Assembly (NCBI RefSeq): GCF_023016525.1
Contig: NZ_JALKCG010000002.1
Span: 376,001-440,000 of the forward strand
DNA: 64,000 bases
Source: Ancylobacter koreensis
GTDB lineage: Bacteria; Pseudomonadota; Alphaproteobacteria; Rhizobiales; Xanthobacteraceae
Direction: 5' to 3'
A program made the position numbers and the translations under genes. Below, one piece after another: positions 37,730 to 49,626 of the stretch; the stretch's first letter is position 1, and each line of letters starts with the position of its first letter. A model generated the notes under the pieces. The model ran no database searches. It was not told the DNA's origin and was given only the letters and a program-made list of their open reading frames with translations.

Positions 37730-39022
37730 GTGGCGAATGTGGTCGTCGTCGGTTCCCAGTGGGGCGACGAGGGTAAGGGCAAGATCGTCGATTGGCTCAG
37801 CGAGCAGGCGGACGTCGTCGTCCGCTTCCAGGGCGGGCACAATGCCGGCCATACCCTCGTGGTGGGCAACACCACCTACAAGCTCTCGCTGCTGCCGTCC
37901 GGCCTCGTGCGCGGCGCGCGCCTTTCCGTGATTGGCAATGGCGTGGTGCTGGACCCGTGGGCGCTGGTCGACGAGATCGGCCGCATCCGCGCGCAGGGCA
38001 TCGAGGTGACGCCCGAGCGCCTGCGCGTCGCCGAGAACGTCACCCTCATCCTGCCGCTGCACCGCGAGCTCGACGCCATCCGCGAGAACGCCAGCGCCGG
38101 CACCAAGATCGGCACCACCAAGCGCGGCATCGGCCCGGCCTATGAGGACAAGGTCGGCCGGCGCGCCATCCGCCTGATGGACCTCGCCTTTCCCGACACG
38201 CTCGACGCCAAGATCGAGCGGCTGCTGGCGCACCACAACGCGCTGCGCCGTGGCCTCGGCATCGACGCGGTCGATGCCGGCCAGCTCCGCGCCGAGCTCT
38301 TGGAGATCGCGCCGAGGGTGCTGCCCTATATGGACCGCGTCTGGTCGCTGCTCGACGACGAGCGCCGGCACGGCTCGAAGATCCTGTTCGAGGGCGCGCA
38401 GGGCGCGCTGCTCGACGTCGATCACGGCACCTATCCCTTCGTCACCTCGTCCAACACGGTGGCGGCGCAGGCGGCGACCGGTTCCGGCCTCGGCCCGGGC
38501 GCGGTCGGCTACGTGCTCGGCATCACCAAGGCCTATACGACGCGCGTGGGCGAGGGGCCGTTCCCGACCGAGCTGCATGACGAGATCGGCCGGCGCATCG
38601 GCGAGCGCGGCCATGAATTCGGCACCGTCACCGGCCGTCCGCGCCGCTGCGGCTGGTTCGACGCCACGCTGGTGCGGCAGACCGTGCGCACCTCGGGCAT
38701 CAACGGCATCGCGCTGACCAAGCTCGATGTGCTGGACGGCTTCGACGAACTGAAAGTGTGCACGCGCTACCGCCTCGGCGACAAGGAAATCGACTATCTT
38801 CCCGCCGGGCAGGACGCGCAGGCCCATGTCGAGCCGATCTACGAGACCATCGAGGGGTGGAGCGAATCCACCGCCGGTGCGCGCTCCTGGGCCGATCTGC
38901 CGGCCGAGGCGGTGAAATATGTGCGCCGGATCGAGGAACTGATCGGCTGCCCCGTCGCGTTGCTCTCCACCAGCCCCGAGCGCGACGATACGATCCTCGT
39001 CCAGAACCCTTTCGAATCGTGA
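37730..39022 (+). CDS. purA: Adenylosuccinate synthetase
   Basis: GTP-dependent enzyme of AMP synthesis, 430 residues, the normal size. The GTG start gives [19 protein letters not shown], with the P-loop-like GDEGKGK, followed by GGHNAGHT near 38. Other signatures are [31 protein letters not shown] and [13 protein letters not shown]. The GTG start is preferred because the conserved N-terminus begins there and AGGAG is spaced nine bases away; longer in-frame starts would add unconserved residues. A conserved hypothetical gene follows after 33 bases. Confidence 0.96.
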   Translation: MANVVVVGSQWGDEGKGKIVDWLSEQADVVVRFQGGHNAGHTLVVGNTTYKLSLLPSGLVRGARLSVIGNGVVLDPWALVDEIGRIRAQGIEVTPERLRVAENVTLILPLHRELDAIRENASAGTKIGTTKRGIGPAYEDKVGRRAIRLMDLAFPDTLDAKIERLLAHHNALRRGLGIDAVDAGQLRAELLEIAPRVLPYMDRVWSLLDDERRHGSKILFEGAQGALLDVDHGTYPFVTSSNTVAAQAATGSGLGPGAVGYVLGITKAYTTRVGEGPFPTELHDEIGRRIGERGHEFGTVTGRPRRCGWFDATLVRQTVRTSGINGIALTKLDVLDGFDELKVCTRYRLGDKEIDYLPAGQDAQAHVEPIYETIEGWSESTAGARSWADLPAEAVKYVRRIEELIGCPVALLSTSPERDDTILVQNPFES

Positions 39023-39055
39023 TAACCCCCTGAACTCCTTCCGCTGACCGGACCC

Positions 39056-40411
39056 ATGGCCGACTATTTCCCGCTCATCGCCCGTGCCGTTGGCAGCCTT
39101 CCCGAGAAGACCGGGGAGGCGCGCAAGGCCGTCTATGAGCGGGCGCGGCGCGCGTTGCTGGCGCAGCTGCGGGCAGTGGATCCGCCGCTGGCCGAATCGG
39201 AGGTCCAGCGCGAGCGCCAGGCGCTGGAGGACGCGATCATCCGCGTCGAGGCGGATTTCGCCGCGCCGCTGTCGGCCCCCGTGGTGCCGCCGCCCGCGCC
39301 TCCGGCTCCTCCTCCGCCACCTCCCGCGCCTCCCGCCGCGCCGGCCGCCGAGCCGGCCGCGCGGCCCGGCGACTTTTCGCCCAGCGAGAGCGAGGCGGTG
39401 GCCGCCGGCCTCGACCCCGCGCAGATCGCCGCCAGCGCGCATGACTGGCGCAGCGAGGCCGCCCGCATGGTGCGCGCCCGCGAGAGCGCGCCCGCCCTCG
39501 ACGAGGGTGGCGCCGAGGTGGCCGACAGCGAGATCGACGAGACCGTGCCCGATCAGGCACCGCCGCCCGCCCGCAGCGGCCGGGGCCGCCTGATCGGCAT
39601 CCTGTTTTTCCTGCTGCTGCTGATCGCGGCGGCGGCGGTGGGGTATACGCAGCGCGCGACCATCGTGGCGCTGATCGGCGGTGGCGCCTCGTCGCCCGAC
39701 CAGCCGGCGGCGCCTGCGCCGGCGGGGCCGGTGCGCGCGGATGCGCCCAAATCCACCGACCGCATCGCGCAGGCGCCCGACACCTCGCGGCCGGCCGCGC
39801 CCGCGCCGTCGGGCAGCGCCAATGCGCCCAGCGGCGGCATCAATGTCGCCCAGCGCGCGGCGCTGTTCGAAGAAAGCCCCGGCGGCGGCGAGCAGGGCCT
39901 GCAGCAATATGTCGGCACGGTGGTTTGGAGCACCGAGACCACGCCCGCCGGCAACGGCCAGGCGCCGGATGTCGGTATCCGCGCCGATATCTCGATCCCC
40001 GCGCGCGACATCGGGGCGACGCTGACCATCCGCCGCAACCAGGACGCCAGCGTGCCGGCCTCGCACATCATCGAGGTGCAGTTCAAGCTGCCGCCCAATT
40101 TCGACCTCGGCAACGTCTCCAGCGTGCCGGGCATGCGGGCCAAGGCCTCCGAAGCCGCGCAGGGCGCGCCGCTGGTCGGTCTCGCCGTGCGGGTGGCGCC
40201 GAGCTATTTCCTGATCGGCCTTTCCTCGCTCGACGCCGATGTGCAGCGCAATCTCGGCTTCCTGATCACCCGCAACTGGCTCGACCTGCCGGTGGTGTTC
40301 GAGAATGGCCGCCGCGCCATCCTGGTGCTGGAGAAGGGCGAGGCGGGCGATCAGGTGTTCCGTCAGGCCTATACCGCCTGGGGCCTGCAGCCTCCGCCGC
40401 CGCAGCAGTAG
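39056..40411 (+). CDS. Conserved membrane-anchored protein of unknown function
   Basis: Protein of 451 residues following purA. The N-terminal 70 residues form an amphipathic helical region (EARKAVYERARRALLAQL). Then come a proline-rich stretch (78-101), an acidic linker, one transmembrane helix (RLIGILFFLLLLIAAAAVGY, about 178-197) and an Ala/Pro/Ser-rich linker. A folded C-terminal domain runs from about 265 to 445 with GRRAILVLEKGEAGDQVF near the end. I recall similar proteins in Rhizobiales, always uncharacterised. The topology puts the C-terminal domain in the periplasm. Confidence 0.75.
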   Translation: MADYFPLIARAVGSLPEKTGEARKAVYERARRALLAQLRAVDPPLAESEVQRERQALEDAIIRVEADFAAPLSAPVVPPPAPPAPPPPPPAPPAAPAAEPAARPGDFSPSESEAVAAGLDPAQIAASAHDWRSEAARMVRARESAPALDEGGAEVADSEIDETVPDQAPPPARSGRGRLIGILFFLLLLIAAAAVGYTQRATIVALIGGGASSPDQPAAPAPAGPVRADAPKSTDRIAQAPDTSRPAAPAPSGSANAPSGGINVAQRAALFEESPGGGEQGLQQYVGTVVWSTETTPAGNGQAPDVGIRADISIPARDIGATLTIRRNQDASVPASHIIEVQFKLPPNFDLGNVSSVPGMRAKASEAAQGAPLVGLAVRVAPSYFLIGLSSLDADVQRNLGFLITRNWLDLPVVFENGRRAILVLEKGEAGDQVFRQAYTAWGLQPPPPQQ

Positions 40412-40817
40412 CGGCCGGTGGAGTCGCGCGGCGGGCAGTGCCGGCCGGGGCCGCGCATCTTAGCCGGACGATCTCCATTACCTGACAACTCCGCTTGTGG
40501 CGGCTGATCGGCGCCGCACCATCCCGCTAGGTCATCCCGGCATGACGCGGGCGGGGCGCGGCGCACCCTCCTGTTCGTTCCATCGCATCTTTGCATCGTC
40601 GGCTCTCCGGTCATCGACCGGCGGCGCGTCGTGGCACGGGCTTGGGGGGAGCCGTTTCGCCGCCGGCACGCGGGGTATGCCCATGCGGAGCAGGGGAGGC
40701 ATTATCATCGGCAGAAGGCGGCGTCTTTGGCCACACGCCCGGTTGACCGGCAGTACCGATCCGTCGGGCGCCCGCTTGACCTTAGGTACGGCATGCGCGG
40801 CGTGCAGGGGTGATGTC
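40412..40817. other. Gap without a recognisable gene
   Basis: The stretch before the small membrane-protein gene shows a short fragment of the interspersed repeat (GTCATCCCGGCATGACG near 40532) and a possible -35 TTGACC at 40776 without a clear partner. I see no gene. Confidence 0.5.
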
Positions 40818-40840
40818 TGGCATTAGGTATACCACATACC
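40818..40840. promoter_or_regulatory. Operator-like inverted repeat upstream of the small membrane protein
   Basis: TGGCAT-TAGGT-ATACCA at 40818-40834 has the same half-sites as the sites before gntR at 56714 and panE at 45238. It overlaps a second inverted repeat, GGTAT-ACCAC-ATACC, at 40826-40840. It ends 50 bases before the small gene's start codon. Confidence 0.55.
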
Positions 40841-40890
40841 CGATACATTCATTACGCTGCGATGCAGCAAATGAAGGATCGGAGATCCCC

Positions 40891-41019
40891 ATGTTCCAGT
40901 CCGTGTTCCCCCTGCTGCCGGTGCTCATCGTCTGCCACGCGTGGATGACGATCCTGATCGCCGAGACGCTCGGCAATGAGGAGGGCGCGGCGCTGCCGCC
41001 CGAGTGCTACCCGGTCTGA
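40891..41019 (+). CDS. Small single-pass membrane protein, 42 residues
   Basis: An ATG at 40891 with GGAG six bases upstream opens a 42-residue frame. Residues 2-25 (FPLLPVLIVCHAWMTILIAE region) form a hydrophobic helix, followed by an acidic tail ending ECYPV. A GCTGC-GAT-GCAGC hairpin lies in the leader. The upstream operator-like site ties it to the GntR-associated sites of the oxalate island. The final codons and stop fall in a 16-base tandem repeat. I recognise no homologue, so expression is unproven. Confidence 0.45.
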   Translation: MFQSVFPLLPVLIVCHAWMTILIAETLGNEEGAALPPECYPV

Positions 41020-41065
41020 GTGCTACCCGGTCTGAGCGCCACCCGTTTGATCGCTACCCCGCCCG
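41002..41065. repeat. 16-base tandem repeat across the small gene's stop codon
   Basis: GAGTGCTACCCGGTCT occurs twice in exact tandem (41002 and 41018), followed by GAGCGCCACCCGTTTG and ATCGCTACCCCGCCCG. The TGA stop lies where the first and second copies meet. Confidence 0.75.
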
Positions 41066-41131
41066 AAGCGCGTCCCGGCTGTGGCGGCGTCTGGCTCGGC
41101 AATCCGGTTGCCGGAGCACCTGCCTGAAATG

Positions 41132-41162
41132 AAAAACCCCGCGCCGTCGCCGGCGCGGGGTT
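41132..41162 (-). terminator. Terminator of sucC-sucD
   Basis: Read on the minus strand, AACCCCGCGCCGG pairs with CGGCGCGGGGTT around a short GAC loop and runs into TTTTTC. It lies 41 bases past the sucD stop. A transcript from the plus strand could also fold here. Confidence 0.8.
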
Positions 41163-41202
41163 CGTTCGTTTCGGGGCGGCCGGAGGACCGCCGGACTGTC
41201 GA

Positions 41203-42098
41203 TCAGGCCGCGGCGCGCTTGTTGAGCACGTCGATCAGCGTCTTGCCGAGGCGCGCGGGCGAGGGCGAGACCACGATGCCGGCCTCTTCCATCGCCGCGA
41301 TCTTGTCCTCGGCGCCGCCCTTGCCGCCGGAGATGATGGCGCCGGCATGGCCCATGCGGCGGCCGGGAGGGGCGGTGCGGCCGGCGATGAAGCCCACCAT
41401 CGGCTTCTTGCGGCCGCGCTTGGCCTCGTCCTTGAGGAACTGCGCCGCTTCTTCCTCGGCCGAGCCGCCGATCTCGCCGATCATGACGATCGACTCGGTG
41501 GCGTCGTCGGCCAGGAACAGCTCCAGCACGTCGATGAACTCGGTGCCCTTGACCGGATCGCCGCCGATGCCGACGGCGGTGGTCTGGCCGAGGCCCTCCT
41601 GCGAGGTTTGGAACACCGCCTCATAGGTCAGCGTGCCCGAGCGCGAGACGACGCCGACCGAACCCCTCTTGAAGATGTTGGCCGGCATGATGCCGATCTT
41701 CGATTCGCCGGCGGTGACGATGCCGGGGCAGTTCGGGCCGACGAGGCGGGACTTCGAGCCGTCCAGCGCGCGGCGCACCTTCACCATGTCGAGCACCGGG
41801 ATGCCCTCGGTGATGCAGACGATGAGCGGGATTTCCGCCGCGATCGCCTCGCAGATGGCGTCGGCCGCGCCCGGAGGCGGCACATAGATGACCGAGGCGT
41901 CGGCGCCGGTCTTCTCCTTGGCCTCGGCCACGGTGTCGAACACCGGCAGGCCGAGATGGGTGGCGCCGCCCTTGCCCGGCGAGGTGCCGCCGACCACCTT
42001 CGAGCCATAGGCCAGCGCCTGCTCGGAGTGGAAGGTGCCGTTCTTGCCGGTGAAGCCCTGGGTGATGATCTTGGTGTTGCTGTCGATGAGGATGGACA

Positions 42099-42099
<1 letters not shown>
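41203..42099 (-). CDS. sucD: Succinyl-CoA synthetase alpha subunit
   Basis: CoA-binding and phosphohistidine subunit of 298 residues. The CoA-binding Rossmann segment [15 protein letters not shown] lies near residue 15, [11 protein letters not shown] near 72 and GPNCPGI near 122; the phosphorylated histidine is in [10 protein letters not shown] near 246. It overlaps the sucC stop by one base (TGATG). This TCA-cycle enzyme is housekeeping; it sits among oxalate and glyoxylate genes here and can also make succinyl-CoA, a CoA donor for Frc. Confidence 0.96.
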
Positions 42100-43298
<1,199 letters not shown>

Positions 43299-43380
43299 TA
43301 GATCGGCTCCTCCACAACCGGCCGGCCGGGAGAGCCCGCACGGCTCCCCCGTCGATTGGCGTATCCTATTTCCCTATAGG

Positions 43381-43444
43381 CGCTACCGCGCCAAGACGCT
43401 ACTGCACCAAAACGCAGGCGCGTTATGCCGCTACTGCACGAAAG
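43381..43444. repeat. 16-base periodic repeat across the FAH stop codon
   Basis: CGCTACCGCGCCAAGA (43381), CGCTACTGCACCAAAA (43397) and CGCTACTGCACGAAAG (43429) share a 16-base register, with one diverged unit between. The last copy encodes the final FVQ residues and stop of the FAH gene on the minus strand. Confidence 0.7.
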
Positions 43445-44204
43445 TGTTGGTGAGCGTCCCGATACCCTCGATCACGATTTCCACCGTGTTGGTCGGGGCC
43501 TTCATGGTGCCGACGCCGATCGACGTGCCGCAGCAGATCACGTCGCCCGGATTGAGCGTCATGTCGTGCGAGATGCGGCTGACGAGCTGCGGGGCCGAGA
43601 ACACCATGTCGCTGATCGGGTAGCGCTGGCGCTCGTCGCCGTTGAGCACGGTGCGCACGACCAGAGTGGCGGGGTCGACGTCGGTCGCCACCACCGGGCC
43701 GAACGGGCCGAAGCCGTCGAAGCTCTTGGCCCGCACCCACTGCGCGAAGGTGGCGTCCTTGTTGATGATGTCCGCCGCCGTGATGTCGTTCACGCAGGTG
43801 TAGCCGAAGATGTAGCCGCTGGCTTCCTCTTCGGAAACACCGGTCGCTTTCTTCCCGATGACGATGCCGAGCTCGCCCTCATAGACCACCTTGCCGTCAT
43901 AGGAGGGCGGCCGGCGCACGGTGGCGCCGGGGGTGGTGAGGCAGGAGCCGGCCTTGAGCAGATAGAGCGGATCGGCCGGCACCGGCGAGTTGATCTTCGC
44001 GGCGAGGGCGTGGAAGTTGTTCCACAGGGCGATGATCTTGGTCGGCTCGGTCGGGGTGCGCAGCGCGACCTCGGAGAGCGCGATGCGCTCCCCGGTCGGC
44101 TGGGCCCCGTCGAACATGTCGCCGGTGTGGACGGTGATGATATCGCCCTCAAGCGTGCCGAAGCCGGCAGCGCCCGAGCGCTGGAAACGAACCCAGTGTG
44201 CCAT
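43431..44204 (-). CDS. Fumarylacetoacetate hydrolase (FAH) family protein
   Basis: FAH-fold protein of 257 residues. Metal ligands are expected in YEGELGIVIG (two Glu) and the following aspartate region DITAADI; the substrate loop has SFDGFGPFGP and the C-terminal signature GDVICCGTSIGVG. FAH proteins include acylpyruvate hydrolases, oxaloacetate decarboxylases and 2-keto-pentenoate hydratases, so the reaction cannot be named. It lies 11 bases downstream of the panE-like gene, and an operator-like site precedes that pair. Confidence 0.85.
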   Translation of the reverse strand: MAHWVRFQRSGAAGFGTLEGDIITVHTGDMFDGAQPTGERIALSEVALRTPTEPTKIIALWNNFHALAAKINSPVPADPLYLLKAGSCLTTPGATVRRPPSYDGKVVYEGELGIVIGKKATGVSEEEASGYIFGYTCVNDITAADIINKDATFAQWVRAKSFDGFGPFGPVVATDVDPATLVVRTVLNGDERQRYPISDMVFSAPQLVSRISHDMTLNPGDVICCGTSIGVGTMKAPTNTVEIVIEGIGTLTNTFVQ

Positions 44205-44215
44205 GTGTCGTCGGC

Positions 44216-45193
44216 TCAGTTGTAGCAGCCGGCGATCTGCGCGCGCTGGCGGACCAGGGCGAGCACGATGTCGATGGTCGGGGTCGGGATGCCGGCGAGG
44301 CGGCCCATTTCCTGGACCACGGTGACGAGCGGGTCGATCTCCATGGCGCGCGACCGCTCAAGGTCCTGCAGCATGGAGGTCTTGTGCGCGCCCACCGCGC
44401 CGGCGCCATCGATGCGGCGCTCGACGCCGACGCGGAAGTTCACGCCGGACTGCACCGCGATTTCCTGCGCCTCCAGCATCATCGCCTTGGCCACGGCACG
44501 GGTGCCGGGATCGGAGGCGATGGTGTCGAGGGTGGCGTGGGTCAGCGCGCTGATCGGGTTGAAGCAGAGGTTGCCCCACAGCTTCAGCCACAGCTCGTCG
44601 CGGATGTTCGGCAGCACCGGGGCGCGCAGGCCGCCGGCGGCGAAGGCCTCGGATAGCTTGGTGACGCGCTCGGTGATCTCGCCGGAGGGCTCGCCGATGG
44701 GGAACTTGTCGCCATAGACGTGCTGGATGACGCCGGGCGCCACGACTTCGGTCGCCGGGTAGACGATGCAGCCGATGGCGCGCTCGGGGCGCAGGCCCTT
44801 CCACTGCTTGCCGCCGGGATCGACGCTCTCCAGCGTGCGGCCTTCGAGCTGGTCGCCGTGCTTGTAGTAGTACCAATAGGGCACGCCGTTCACGGCGGTG
44901 ACGACGGCGGTGTCGTTGCCGAGCAGCGGCTGCATGGCGTCGACGACGCCCGGCACCGAATGGCCCTTCAGCGCGACGATGACGTAATCCTGCGGGCCGA
45001 GATCGGCCGGGTTGTCGGAGCACGGAATGTGCTCGACGCGCTCCTCGCCGTCGATGAGCAGCTTGAGGCCATTCTGCTTCATGGCCTCGAGATGGGCGCC
45101 GCGAGCGACCAGGCTCACGTCGACGCCCGCCCGCTTGAGCTGAACGCCGACATAACCGCCGATGGCGCCGGCACCATAGATGCAGACCTTCAT
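44216..45193 (-). CDS. Ketopantoate reductase (PanE/ApbA) family protein
   Basis: NADPH-binding reductase of 325 residues with the N-terminal motif MKVCIYGAGAIGGYVGVQL. Catalytic residues are expected at AVNGVPYWYYYK (Asn, Tyr, Lys) near 100-111 and in LWLKLWGNLCFNPISAL near 204-220 (Lys, Asn). True PanE makes pantoate, but many paralogues reduce other 2-oxo acids. Pairing with an FAH gene and proximity to gcl-hyi-glxR point to an acid-specific paralogue, so no symbol is given. GGAGGG precedes the start. Confidence 0.82.
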   Translation of the reverse strand: MKVCIYGAGAIGGYVGVQLKRAGVDVSLVARGAHLEAMKQNGLKLLIDGEERVEHIPCSDNPADLGPQDYVIVALKGHSVPGVVDAMQPLLGNDTAVVTAVNGVPYWYYYKHGDQLEGRTLESVDPGGKQWKGLRPERAIGCIVYPATEVVAPGVIQHVYGDKFPIGEPSGEITERVTKLSEAFAAGGLRAPVLPNIRDELWLKLWGNLCFNPISALTHATLDTIASDPGTRAVAKAMMLEAQEIAVQSGVNFRVGVERRIDGAGAVGAHKTSMLQDLERSRAMEIDPLVTVVQEMGRLAGIPTPTIDIVLALVRQRAQIAGCYN

Positions 45194-45237
45194 GGGATTC
45201 CCTCCTGCGTCCGGGCTAACCCCCGCGGTGCCCGGTT

Positions 45238-45254
45238 TGGTATTTTGTATGCCA
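45238..45254. promoter_or_regulatory. Operator-like inverted repeat before panE-FAH
   Basis: On the minus strand the sequence is TGGCAT-ACAAA-ATACCA, differing at only one of 17 positions from the site before the GntR gene at 56714. A weak promoter (TTGACT, 17 bases, AATCAT) lies just upstream, so bound protein would block transcription of panE-FAH. Confidence 0.6.
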
Positions 45255-45503
45255 TGATTAGGGACAGTGCGGCCCCAGTCAAGAGCGAAGGCACGGGCGT
45301 GATAAAACGTCGCGCATGTTTTGCCGCTTCGCGTTGCCTTGCGGGGCGTGTTTGCGACGTGTCCGATAGATTACTTCGGCAAATGCCGGCTTGTCCACGG
45401 TGTATAGGGCAGAACAATTGTCTGCGTGACTGCTCAAAAGACTGCCCCGGCAGCGGGTTTCCACTACCGGGGCAGCAATGCTTACTTAACTCGCCAGAAA
45501 CAG
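45255..45503. other. Intergenic stretch upstream of panE
   Basis: The stretch contains the panE promoter candidate and, at 45442-45475, a hairpin with arms CTGCCCCGG and CCGGGGCAG and a 16-base loop. I see no gene. Lower GC than its surroundings is evident near 45350-45430. Confidence 0.4.
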
Positions 45504-45529
45504 TTCGGGGGCGCACTGGCGCCCCCGAA
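45504..45529 (-). terminator. Terminator of gcl-hyi-glxR
   Basis: TTCGGGGGCGC and GCGCCCCCGAA form a perfect 11-base stem with a four-base loop, 31 bases past the glxR stop. On the minus strand CTGTTTCT follows, a weak T-run. Confidence 0.65.
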
Positions 45530-45559
45530 GGTCGTTCTGAATTATGAATTCAGTTAATC

Positions 45560-46450
45560 TCACGCATCCGGCGCGACGGTGTGATTTGCGAGCATTTCCA
45601 GCGCCTTGACGAGGGCCGAGTGGTCCCACGCGGCGCCGCCATTGGCCGCGCAGGCCGAGAAAAGCTGCTGCGCCAGCGCGGTAGCCGGCAGCGCCATCTG
45701 GAGCTGGCGGGCGCCGTTGAGCGCCAGGTTCAGGTCCTTCTGGTGCAGCTCGATGCGGAAGCCCGGGTTGAAGGTGCGCTTTACCATGCGCTCGCCATGG
45801 ACTTCGAGGATGCGCGAATTGGCGAAGCCGCCCATCAGCGCCTGGCGCACCTTGGCCGGGTCCGCGCCCGCCTTGGAGGCGAACAGCAGCGCTTCGCCCA
45901 CCGCCTGGATGGTCAGCGCCACGATGATCTGGTTCGCCACCTTGGTGGTCTGCCCGTCGCCATTGCCGCCGACGAGGGTGATGTTCTTGCCCATCTTCTC
46001 GAAGAGCGGCTTCACCGTCTCGAACGCGCCCTCGGGGCCGCCGACCATGATGGTGAGCGAGGCCGCCTTGGCCCCGACCTCGCCGCCGGAGACCGGCGCG
46101 TCGAGATAGTCGCAGCCAAGATCATTGATCTTCTTCGCGAACTCCTTGGTCTCCACCGGCGCGATCGACGACATGTCGACGACGATCTTGCCCGCGGAGA
46201 GGCCCGCCGCAATCCCGTTCTCGCCGAACAGCGCGGCGTTCACATGCGGGGTGTCCGGCACCATGGTGATGATGATGTCGGCGTTCTTCGCCACTTCCGT
46301 GCCGCTCGCGCAGGCGACGCCGCCCTTGCCCGTCAGCTCGGCCGGAACCGGCTTCACGTCGTACAGATAGAGCGTGTGGCCCGCGTCGATGAGATGACCG
46401 GCCATGGGCGCGCCCATGATGCCGAGACCGACAAATCCAACCTTCGCCAT
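45560..46450 (-). CDS. glxR: Tartronate semialdehyde reductase
   Basis: Beta-hydroxyacid dehydrogenase of 296 residues that reduces tartronate semialdehyde to D-glycerate. The NAD motif is VGFVGLGIMGAPMAGHL, the substrate motif DAPVSGGEVGAKAASLTIMVGG (in part DAPVSGGEVGAK) lies near 118, and the catalytic lysine is in QTTKVANQIIVALTIQAVGE (in part TTKVANQIIVAL) near 170. It ends the gcl-hyi-glxR run, 52 bases after hyi. A 3-hydroxyisobutyrate dehydrogenase is an alternative, made unlikely by the neighbours. Confidence 0.9.
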   Translation of the reverse strand: MAKVGFVGLGIMGAPMAGHLIDAGHTLYLYDVKPVPAELTGKGGVACASGTEVAKNADIIITMVPDTPHVNAALFGENGIAAGLSAGKIVVDMSSIAPVETKEFAKKINDLGCDYLDAPVSGGEVGAKAASLTIMVGGPEGAFETVKPLFEKMGKNITLVGGNGDGQTTKVANQIIVALTIQAVGEALLFASKAGADPAKVRQALMGGFANSRILEVHGERMVKRTFNPGFRIELHQKDLNLALNGARQLQMALPATALAQQLFSACAANGGAAWDHSALVKALEMLANHTVAPDA

Positions 46451-46502
46451 CGTCTTTTCCTCGTTTTCCCAGACGGAATTTCGTTTCTTGACCGGAGCCG
46501 CC

Positions 46503-47288
46503 TCACGCCGCGCCGGTGAGCGCCTTCATCCAGCCGAGCCCGGCCGCCGTGTCGCCCTTGGGCTTGTACTCGCACCCGACCCAGCCGGCATAGCCGATGG
46601 AGTCGAGGTAGCGGAACAGGAACTCGTAGTTGATCTCGCCGGTGCCGGGCTCGTTGCGGCCGGGATTGTCGGCGAGCTGGACATGCGCGATCTGGGCGAG
46701 GTTCGCCTCGATGGTGCGGGCGAGATCGCCCTCCATGATCTGCATGTGGTAGATGTCGTACTGGATGAAGAGGTTGTCGGAGCCGACTTCCTCGATGATC
46801 GCCTTGGCCTGCTTCGTGTAGTTCAGGAAGAAGCCGGGGATGTCGCGGGTGTTGATCGGCTCGATCAGCAGCTTGAGCCCGGCGTCCTTGATCTTCGGCG
46901 CGGCGAACTTCAGGTTGTTGACGAAGGTGTTGTGCAGCACTTCGCGGTCGGCGCCGGCGGGCACGATGCCGGCGAGGATGTTGACCTGCGGGCAGCCGAG
47001 CGCGGTCGCGTACTCAATCGCCTTGTCGACGCCGGCGCGGAACTCGTCCACGCGCTCGGGCAGGATGGCGATGCCGCGCTCGCCGCCGCCCCAGTTGCCG
47101 GCGGGCAGATTGTGCAAGACCTGGCTGAGGTTGTTGGCCTTCAGCCTGGCGACCAGCTCTTCGACCGGGAAGTCATAGGGGAAGAGGTATTCCACGCCGG
47201 TGAAGCCGGCGGCGGCGGCCTTCTCGAAACGATCGAGGAAGGGCACCTCGTTGAACAGCATGGTGAGATTGGCGGCAAAACGGGGCAT
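46503..47288 (-). CDS. hyi: Hydroxypyruvate isomerase
   Basis: TIM-barrel isomerase of 261 residues that interconverts hydroxypyruvate and tartronate semialdehyde. The family opening FAANLTMLFNEVPFLDRFEKA is present (in part LTMLFNEVPFLDRF), with LLIEPINTRDIPGFFLN near 140 and metal ligands in QYDIYHMQIMEGD near 175. It lies between gcl and glxR on the same strand, 178 bases after gcl. The gap to gcl holds a GC-rich inverted repeat near 47320-47350 and nothing else. Confidence 0.9.
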   Translation of the reverse strand: MPRFAANLTMLFNEVPFLDRFEKAAAAGFTGVEYLFPYDFPVEELVARLKANNLSQVLHNLPAGNWGGGERGIAILPERVDEFRAGVDKAIEYATALGCPQVNILAGIVPAGADREVLHNTFVNNLKFAAPKIKDAGLKLLIEPINTRDIPGFFLNYTKQAKAIIEEVGSDNLFIQYDIYHMQIMEGDLARTIEANLAQIAHVQLADNPGRNEPGTGEINYEFLFRYLDSIGYAGWVGCEYKPKGDTAAGLGWMKALTGAA

Positions 47289-47466
47289 GGACCGCTCCTA
47301 GGCAGGAAGAGTTTCTGGGGCTCCGGCACGCGCCGGGTGGCGGCGTGCCGTTCGCTTTATGGGCGCATTCGCCGTCGATGGCATGAATGCGCGCACGGCG
47401 GAAGCACAAGGCGTCCGTCGAAGGCAAGACAGCGCGGGCGGGGCGTCCGCCCGGCGCTGGGCCGGA

Positions 47467-49230
<1,764 letters not shown>

Positions 49231-49402
49231 GGGACTTCCTCCTGGCGTCGTTGCCGGCGGGGGCGCTCCCTGCGGTGGCAGGGTGGCGGCGCCCGGCACC
49301 GGCCTTCGAACGTGATTCAAAATCTCCGGTTCCGGTGGCCTCTCGCGCCGGCGGCGCCCCGGCATCGAGGCCGGGCGCCATGCTGCAGAGCGGCAATATT
49401 CT

Positions 49403-49439
49403 TTCCGCGATGCGGAATGAATTTCCGAAATCGCGGAAA
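49403..49439. promoter_or_regulatory. IclR-type operators between gcl and the IclR gene
   Basis: TTCCGC-GAT-GCGGAA at 49403-49417 is a perfect inverted repeat, and TTTCCG-AAATCG-CGGAAA at 49422-49439 a second. Weaker variants follow at 49458 (TTTCCGC half) and 49479 (TTTC-N8-GAAA). They lie in the 396-base divergent gap and are good candidates for the adjacent IclR protein. The rest of the gap holds no gene. Confidence 0.6.
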
Positions 49440-49626
49440 ACATGCCACGTCGCCCGGATTTCCGCAATATGGGATATATTTCTGATTTGCGAAAAAGTGG
49501 CGAATGCGCCTTTATGCTCGAACGGCGCGTGGCCGGATGGTGGCCCAGGATCGGACCGTGCCCGCCGCGCGCCCCGCGCGGGGATCGGGCAGGGCCCCGT
49601 TGCCGGACTTTCGGAGGTGTTTGCGG

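Noticed and set aside
45279-45464. 61-residue minus-strand frame between glxR and panE
   Set aside because: Composition is random-looking and it overlaps a hairpin; no start signal is evident.
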